From CAYLZN01 sp964387935 (GTDB lineage Bacteria > Acidobacteriota > Vicinamibacteria > Vicinamibacterales > JAFNAJ01), in the NCBI GenBank assembly GCA_964387935.1, contig CAYLZN010000032.1, positions 1-28,878 on the forward strand: a DNA stretch of 28,878 nucleotides, written 5' to 3'. The translations under genes were made by a program, and so were the position numbers. Shown here piece after piece: positions 22,867-28,878 of this stretch. The notes beneath the pieces are model-generated. The model worked only from the letters and a program-made list of their open reading frames with translations, ran no database searches and had not been told where the DNA came from. The stretch's first letter is position 1. Each line of letters begins with the position of its first letter.

Positions 22867-23573
22867 CCCCGGATCAGCGCCACCATGTCGGCGACGGCTC
22901 GTTCCATGCCCACCAGGGCTGCCCGCGCGACGATGCTGTGTCCGATGTTCAGTTCGGCGATCAGGCCGATCCCGGCAATGGGCTGGACGTTGACGTAGTT
23001 CAGACCATGGCCGGCCAGGACCTCGAGCCCGGCCGCGGCAGCCGCCTCGGAGGCCAGGGCCACGAGGCCGAGGTGCGCGGGCCGCTGATCGGGGGCAGCC
23101 TCGGTGTAGGGGCCGGTGTTGATCTCGATGGCATCCGCACCGACGTCCTTGGAGCGCCTGACCTGTTCGAGGTCGGGGTCCACGAACAGGCTGACCTTGA
23201 TGCGCCCGTCCTTCAGCCTGCGCACGGCGTCGGCCACCGGCCCGAGCTGACCGGCGACGTCGAGCCCGCCCTCGGTGGTCACCTCCTGCGGCCGCTCCGG
23301 AACGAGCGTCACCTGGTCGGGCCGGAGCGGGAGGATCACGTCCACCATCTCGGGCGTGGCGGCCAGCTCCACGTTCAGCTTCGTGCGCACCACCTTGCGC
23401 AGGACCTCGACGTCGCGCTCCTTGATGTGGCGGCGGTCACTCCGGAGGTGCACCGTGATCCCGAGCGCGCCGGCCACCTCGGCAAGGATGGCCGCGGCGA
23501 CGGGGTCGGGGTCGCGCGCCCGGCGCGCTTCCCTGATGGTCGCAATGTGATCGACGTTGACGGCGAGTTGCAT
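22863..23573 (-). CDS. pdxJ: Pyridoxine 5'-phosphate synthase
   Basis: A 236-residue TIM-barrel enzyme that joins aminoacetone phosphate and deoxyxylulose phosphate in the DXP-dependent vitamin B6 route. Landmarks are NVDHIATIREARR near the start, HLRSDRRHI, VTLVPERPQEVTTEGGLD, IEINTGPYTE, AGHGLNYVN and ELNIGHSIV, all intact. Start ATG 23573 is 3 bases after the glmM stop. Confidence 0.97.
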   Translation of the reverse strand: MQLAVNVDHIATIREARRARDPDPVAAAILAEVAGALGITVHLRSDRRHIKERDVEVLRKVVRTKLNVELAATPEMVDVILPLRPDQVTLVPERPQEVTTEGGLDVAGQLGPVADAVRRLKDGRIKVSLFVDPDLEQVRRSKDVGADAIEINTGPYTEAAPDQRPAHLGLVALASEAAAAAGLEVLAGHGLNYVNVQPIAGIGLIAELNIGHSIVARAALVGMERAVADMVALIRG

Positions 23574-23576
23574 GGT

Positions 23577-24917
23577 TCACCCGAGATGCGTGCGGACCGT
23601 GTCGGCCAATCCGTGCGCCCAGCGCTCGATCTCGTCCTGATGGCGCCCTTCGATCATGATCCGAAGCAGCGGCTCGGTGCCGGAGTACCGCACCAGGAGG
23701 CGGCCCTGCCCCGCGAGCTTCGCCTCCAGGTCGTCGATGGCTCGCGCGACGTCGGGCACCGCGCGGACGTCGCTGCGCTGCCTGACACGCACGTTGACGA
23801 GCACCTGCGGGAACCGCACGAACCCGGCAGCGAGATCCGGAATGTCCCGTCCGGTCTCCGCCATCACGCGGAGCACGTTGAGCGCCGTGACGATGCCGTC
23901 GCCGGTGAAGAGGAAGTCGGTGAAGATGATGTGTCCCGACTGCTCGCCCCCGAGCGGCAGCCGGCGCTCGAGCAACTCCGCCATGACGTACTTGTCGCCC
24001 ACCGGGGTGCGCAGCAGGGCGAGGCCTTCGTCGGCGAGCGCGAGCTCGAGGCCGATGTTGCTCATGACGGTGGCCACGACGGCGTCACCCTGGCGGAGAT
24101 GGCCGTGCGCCTTCAGGTGCTTCGCGCACACGTACATGATGGCATCGCCATCGACGACCTCTCCGCGATGATCCACGAGCAGGCACCGGTCGCCGTCACC
24201 GTCGAACGCGATGCCGAGTCGATGCCCGCCGCTCTGGACCACCTGCCGCAGGGACTCGAGGTGGGTGGAGCCGCACTTCAGGTTGATGTTGCGGCCATCC
24301 GGCTCGGCGTGCAGGACGGTGACGTCGAGGCCCAGCTCGCGGAACAGTCGCGGCGCCACCGGGGTGGTTGCGCCGTTGGCGCAGTCGATGGCGACCCGCA
24401 GCCCGCGAACCGATGCCAGGTCGGGAAGCGCGGTCCGCGCGTGCGCGATGTAAGCGGGCACGTAGTCCTGGACACCTGCGCCCGGACCGTGCGGAGCGCC
24501 CACGTCCCACGACGTGTCCGCCATCGTGGCCTCGATGTGGGCTTCAAGGGTCTCGTCGAGCTTCTCGCCCGCCCCGGAGAAGACCTTGATGCCGTTGTCC
24601 TCGAACGGATTGTGCGACGCGGAGATGACCACCCCCGCGTCGAAGGCCATGGCCTCGGTCAGGTAGGCGATGGCCGGGGTCGGAATGACGCCGGCAGAGA
24701 CGATCGACGCGCCGGCGGAGCGGGCCCCCCGCACCAGTTCCTGCTCGATCCAGGGCCCAGACTCGCGGGTGTCGCGCCCGATCAGCACCCGATGGCCGCT
24801 CTGGCTGGGCAGGGCCCTGACGATGGCCGCGCCCAGTCGCGCGACGGTGGGACGGTCCAGGGGAAACTCGCCGGCCCTGCCGCGCACGCCATCGGTTCCA
24901 AAGAGCTTGTGAGACAT
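23577..24917 (-). CDS. glmM: Phosphoglucosamine mutase
   Basis: A 446-residue enzyme that converts glucosamine-6-phosphate to glucosamine-1-phosphate for cell-wall UDP-GlcNAc. N-terminal LFGTDGVRGRAGEFPL, the phosphorylated S101 in ISASHNPFEDNGIK, the Mg loop DGDGDR, the sugar loop GEQSGHI and the phosphate-binding RYSGTEPLLRIM are all present. A GGGGGGAT stretch precedes the ATG at 24917. It follows cdaA and cdaR, the arrangement of Firmicutes, where GlmM binds and inhibits CdaA. Confidence 0.97.
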   Translation of the reverse strand: MSHKLFGTDGVRGRAGEFPLDRPTVARLGAAIVRALPSQSGHRVLIGRDTRESGPWIEQELVRGARSAGASIVSAGVIPTPAIAYLTEAMAFDAGVVISASHNPFEDNGIKVFSGAGEKLDETLEAHIEATMADTSWDVGAPHGPGAGVQDYVPAYIAHARTALPDLASVRGLRVAIDCANGATTPVAPRLFRELGLDVTVLHAEPDGRNINLKCGSTHLESLRQVVQSGGHRLGIAFDGDGDRCLLVDHRGEVVDGDAIMYVCAKHLKAHGHLRQGDAVVATVMSNIGLELALADEGLALLRTPVGDKYVMAELLERRLPLGGEQSGHIIFTDFLFTGDGIVTALNVLRVMAETGRDIPDLAAGFVRFPQVLVNVRVRQRSDVRAVPDVARAIDDLEAKLAGQGRLLVRYSGTEPLLRIMIEGRHQDEIERWAHGLADTVRTHLG

Positions 24918-24976
24918 ATCCCCCCAGCGGCGACTCGAGGCCGTCGGCGACGACCTCCCATTCTACAGGCCCGTGG

Positions 24977-25888
24977 CTACCGCACGCGCAGCCGGACGGA
25001 GGCGGGCTGGGTGCGGAGGATGCGGTAGTTGGGGCCGGGCTCGACCCTCACGGGGACGCTGTAGCCGCCGGGTTCGAGCTTGGCCGCATCCACCCACGCC
25101 TGGAGCTGAGTTTCGTCGAGCGACCCCAGGGCCTCTCGGGCCCCCGCGATCACGACCGTGACGCGCGCCGGCTCGACCGAGCCGCGTCGTCCGGGGGCGA
25201 CATTCCTGATGCCGACCGGAACGTTCGCCACGGCCCGCTCGATGGGAGCGGGAGTGATCTCCACGAACACGGTGGCGCTGCTCGGGGTCCGCAGGCGCAG
25301 GGCGCTGTCGGCGACGCCGATCGTCACACGGTCTCGCACGAGCCGGCTCGCGTTGGCGATCGACACCGGCTCGGTCGTCGCCTGCTCGAGTGCCTCGAGC
25401 CGGCTGACCGGACCGATCACCTCGATGCTCGCCGGATCGACCGTGACTCGGCCCGCCACGCATCCCGGCGCCGGCTCGCCGGTGATCGCCGGGACGACGG
25501 GCACGATGCGACTCCCCGAGCGCTCGAAGGCGAGTGCGATCGTCGCGGGGTTGATCTGCGCCACCTGGATGCCGAACGGCACGCGGACCTCGTCCGAGAC
25601 GAGATGGAACAGGCGCTGACCGGGCCTGGCATCACGAAGGTCGAGCACGGCCACGACCTCGCCAGGTGCCAGCCGGCTCAGGACACTCGAGGGTCCCCTG
25701 ACCCGCACGTCCGCGGTGGCAGGAGGCTGGCCGATCAGCTCGAGATCGCTCGGGATGTTCTGGAACTCGAGTGGCACGTTGATGCTGCGCTCGACGAGTT
25801 GGTCGCGCGTGACCGTCATCCACATCAGCGCCGCCAGGATCACGGCGAAGACCTTCAAGCCGAGATTGCGGAACGGATGCCAGGCCAT
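24977..25888 (-). CDS. cdaR: YbbR-domain regulator of the diadenylate cyclase (CdaR-like)
   Basis: A 303-residue protein with one N-terminal membrane segment (NLGLKVFAVILAALMWMTV) followed by three to four YbbR repeats outside the membrane. The repeats show the family pattern NVPLEFQNIPSDLEL, INPATIALAFE, VDPASIEVIGPVSRLE and the final QPASVRLRVR. In Firmicutes CdaR modulates CdaA. It starts 6 bases after the cdaA stop, so co-expression is sure to be tight. Confidence 0.9.
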   Translation of the reverse strand: MAWHPFRNLGLKVFAVILAALMWMTVTRDQLVERSINVPLEFQNIPSDLELIGQPPATADVRVRGPSSVLSRLAPGEVVAVLDLRDARPGQRLFHLVSDEVRVPFGIQVAQINPATIALAFERSGSRIVPVVPAITGEPAPGCVAGRVTVDPASIEVIGPVSRLEALEQATTEPVSIANASRLVRDRVTIGVADSALRLRTPSSATVFVEITPAPIERAVANVPVGIRNVAPGRRGSVEPARVTVVIAGAREALGSLDETQLQAWVDAAKLEPGGYSVPVRVEPGPNYRILRTQPASVRLRVR

Positions 25889-25894
25889 GATCGG

Positions 25895-26710
25895 TCAGAG
25901 CCCCGCAGACGCCCGGGGTGACTTCGTCACCGCTGACCGTCCCTCGGCAATCAGGGTCCTCATCTGCTGTCGCAGCCCGTCCGGCTGGAGGCCCCGCCGG
26001 ATCTCGCCCTCCAGCGCCAGGGAGATGAGGCCGGTTTCTTCGGAAACGACGACGGCGATGGCGTCGGTCTCTTCCGTCACGCCGATCGCCGCCCGGTGGC
26101 GTGTGCCGAGCTCACGGCTGAGCCTCGGGTTGACCGTGAGCGGCAGGAAGCACGCCGCGGCGGCGATGCGATCCTGCTGGAGAATCACCGCGCCGTCGTG
26201 CAGGGGCGAAGTGATCTGGAAGATGCTCACGAGCAGGTCGTGGGTCACCGTCGCTTCGAGGGGAATCCCGCTCTCGATGTAGTTCCGCAGGCCGATCGCC
26301 CGTTCGATCACGATGATGCCGCCGGTGCGCCGGTCGGAGAGCATGGTCGCCGCCACCACGACTTCTTCCACGGTTTCATCGATGTTCTCGATGCGCGAGA
26401 AATAGCGAAAGAAGGGGGCCCGGCCGAAGTGCGCGAGCGCCCGACGGATGTCGGACTGGAAGATCACGATGGCCGCAAACACCACGTACCCGAAGATGTT
26501 CCGGATCAGCCAGTTGACGGTCTGGAGCGGCGCCCAGCGCGAGAGGAAGAACACGACCGCGATGAGCGCGGACCCGACGGCCATCTGCACCGCGCGAGTG
26601 CCCCGGATGAGTTTCATGAACTCGTAGAGGGCAATCGCCACGATCAGGATGTCCACCACGTCCCAGGGCGTGAGGGAAACCCGGCGAAAGTAGGCGGTCA
26701 GGGCATCCAT
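25895..26710 (-). CDS. cdaA: Diadenylate cyclase, c-di-AMP synthase
   Basis: A 271-residue protein with three membrane segments (about 17-35, 41-57, 69-85) and a DAC domain. The catalytic motifs are DGA (172-174, in SPLHDGAVIL) and RHR (204-206, in GTRHRAAIG). It makes c-di-AMP from two ATP at the membrane. The gene begins 99 bases after the folP stop; that gap has a TATCAT-like stretch that could be its own promoter, though weakly supported. Confidence 0.96.
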   Translation of the reverse strand: MDALTAYFRRVSLTPWDVVDILIVAIALYEFMKLIRGTRAVQMAVGSALIAVVFFLSRWAPLQTVNWLIRNIFGYVVFAAIVIFQSDIRRALAHFGRAPFFRYFSRIENIDETVEEVVVAATMLSDRRTGGIIVIERAIGLRNYIESGIPLEATVTHDLLVSIFQITSPLHDGAVILQQDRIAAAACFLPLTVNPRLSRELGTRHRAAIGVTEETDAIAVVVSEETGLISLALEGEIRRGLQPDGLRQQMRTLIAEGRSAVTKSPRASAGL

Positions 26711-26809
26711 GCTGGGCGCGCGCCAGCCGCGTGTCGCCTGCGGCCAGCAGCGTCACGCGGGCGGGCGCCAAGATGATATCCGGGCCGGCGGCGGGTGCAC
26801 AGCGGGAAG

Positions 26810-27688
26810 TCAGCGGGGCGGTCCGCCGCGGCGGGCCCCGAGGGCGTCGGCCACCCGGACGACCTGCTGCATCTCGCGCACGCGGTGGACGCGGACGATG
26901 TGTGCACCAAGCAGCACGGCGGCCGCCACCGCCGACGCCGTGGCCCAGTCGCGCTCGGCCGCCGGCAGGTCGCCCGCGGCCGCGGCGAGGAACGACTTGC
27001 GCGACACGCCCAGCAGCCAGGGGCGGTCGAGGGCGGCCAGGGGGCCGGCGTCGAGCTGCGCCAGCAGGTCGAGGCTGTGATCGGCACGCTTGGCGAACCC
27101 GAGCCCGGGATCCAGGATGATGGCCTCCCGCGACACGCCTGCAGCCTCCGCGGCCGAGACGCTGGCGGCCAGGTCGCTCGCCACGTCCTCGACGACCCGG
27201 GCGTACTCCGCCCGCTCGTACATGGCCTGCGGCCGTCCACGCATGTGCATCAGCACGACGGGCACGCGGCGCCCGGCCACGACGCGGGCCAGATCCGGGT
27301 CGTACGCGAAACCGCTGATGTCGTTGACGAGGGCCGCGCCGGCATCGAGCGCCGCCGCCGCGACGCGTGCCTTGGAGGTATCGATCGACAGGGGCACGCG
27401 CACCTGCCCCGCGAGGCCGCGAATCACGGGGACGACGCGCGCCAGCTCCTCCTCGGCGTCAACGGGCGTGGCACCCGGCCGCGTCGATTCCCCACCGATG
27501 TCGAGCAGATCCGCCCCGTCGGCCTCGAGGCGCAGCCCGGCCTCGACCGCCCTGGCCGGGTCGAGCAGGTGGCCGCCGTCCGAGAACGAATCGGGCGTGA
27601 TGTTGAGGATGCCCATCACCAGCGTGCGCGGACCGAGGCTCAACTCACGGCCATCGGCCAGCGGCACGCGGTACCGGCGCCGGGACAC
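26810..27688 (-). CDS. folP: Dihydropteroate synthase
   Basis: A 292-residue TIM-barrel enzyme of folate synthesis, the sulfonamide target. The substrate motifs are MGILNITPDSFSDGG, DIGGESTRPGA, SIDTSKARVA, LVNDISGF, VLMHMRGRPQ, ILDPGLGFAKR and GVSRKSF. Start is GTG at 27688, 6 bases after the ftsH stop; the protein continues in that frame to a strong family start. ftsH followed by folP is a common bacterial order. Confidence 0.96.
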   Translation of the reverse strand: MSRRRYRVPLADGRELSLGPRTLVMGILNITPDSFSDGGHLLDPARAVEAGLRLEADGADLLDIGGESTRPGATPVDAEEELARVVPVIRGLAGQVRVPLSIDTSKARVAAAALDAGAALVNDISGFAYDPDLARVVAGRRVPVVLMHMRGRPQAMYERAEYARVVEDVASDLAASVSAAEAAGVSREAIILDPGLGFAKRADHSLDLLAQLDAGPLAALDRPWLLGVSRKSFLAAAAGDLPAAERDWATASAVAAAVLLGAHIVRVHRVREMQQVVRVADALGARRGGPPR

Positions 27689-27694
27689 GCCTGA

Positions 27695-28878
<1,184 letters not shown>

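Noticed and set aside
22830..25028. 732-residue open frame on the plus strand over pdxJ and glmM
   Set aside because: Composition of a shadow frame (His, Asp, Val, Arg) and it covers two complete, well-conserved genes on the other strand.

Overview
The window is GC-rich, tightly packed bacterial DNA with short intergenic gaps and many 4-base start/stop overlaps. Gene content suggests a Gram-negative soil-type bacterium, most likely an Acidobacteriota genome (inference). Pointers are a GldF/GldG-like ABC operon with a DUF4340 protein, a minimal microcompartment operon around a class II aldolase, and the order ftsH-folP-cdaA-cdaR-glmM. A 10-base run of N inside one gene points to a scaffolded draft or metagenome assembly. 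No rRNA, tRNA, CRISPR array, transposase or phage gene was seen. No stretch over 300 bases lacks a gene.

Layout. (1) 1-680, minus: a LysW-like zinc-ribbon carrier protein with a very acidic tail, translationally coupled to LarE (cut by the window edge). (2) 880-1584, plus: a receiver-PilZ protein with altered motifs. (3) 1589-4192, minus: an ArsR/SmtB-type Zn/Cd sensor and a P1B-type Zn/Cd/Pb ATPase, with a readable promoter and operator at 4252-4302. (4) 4437-10732, plus: ABC ATPase, ABC permease, GldG-like protein, DUF4340 protein and a PBP4-type D-Ala-D-Ala carboxypeptidase, in one coupled operon. (5) 10783-13353, minus: queE, queC and an AlaX-type editing protein. (6) 13371-14369, plus: a DUF72 protein, divergent from queE. 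(7) 14435-28878, all minus: a long run that reads, in transcription order, ftsH (partial), folP, cdaA, cdaR, glmM, pdxJ, an alpha/beta hydrolase, a TPR protein, a YHS protein, the microcompartment operon, a D-2-hydroxyacid dehydrogenase, a polytopic membrane protein, nth and a secreted cyclophilin.

The most unusual part is 17643-21088. A class II aldolase with a C-terminal encapsulation-like helix is followed by one hexameric shell protein (BMC-H) and three pentamer-type shell proteins (BMC-P). After a 152-base gap with a hairpin comes an 83-residue protein that starts with an encapsulation-like helix and ends in a four-cysteine motif (C-x7-C-x2-C-x2-C), then a 2-hydroxyacid dehydrogenase. 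No aldehyde dehydrogenase, PduL or BMC-T gene is present, so the organelle is either reduced or completed by genes elsewhere. The four-cysteine protein is the best candidate for something undescribed: a possible metal- or Fe-S-binding lumen protein.

The ftsH-to-pdxJ part is housekeeping: protein quality control, folate synthesis, c-di-AMP synthesis with its regulator next to the cell-wall enzyme GlmM, and pyridoxal phosphate synthesis. Non-coding structures of note are twin 25-base hairpin repeats between DUF72 and the cyclophilin, and a six-unit heptad repeat between the PBP4 and AlaX genes.
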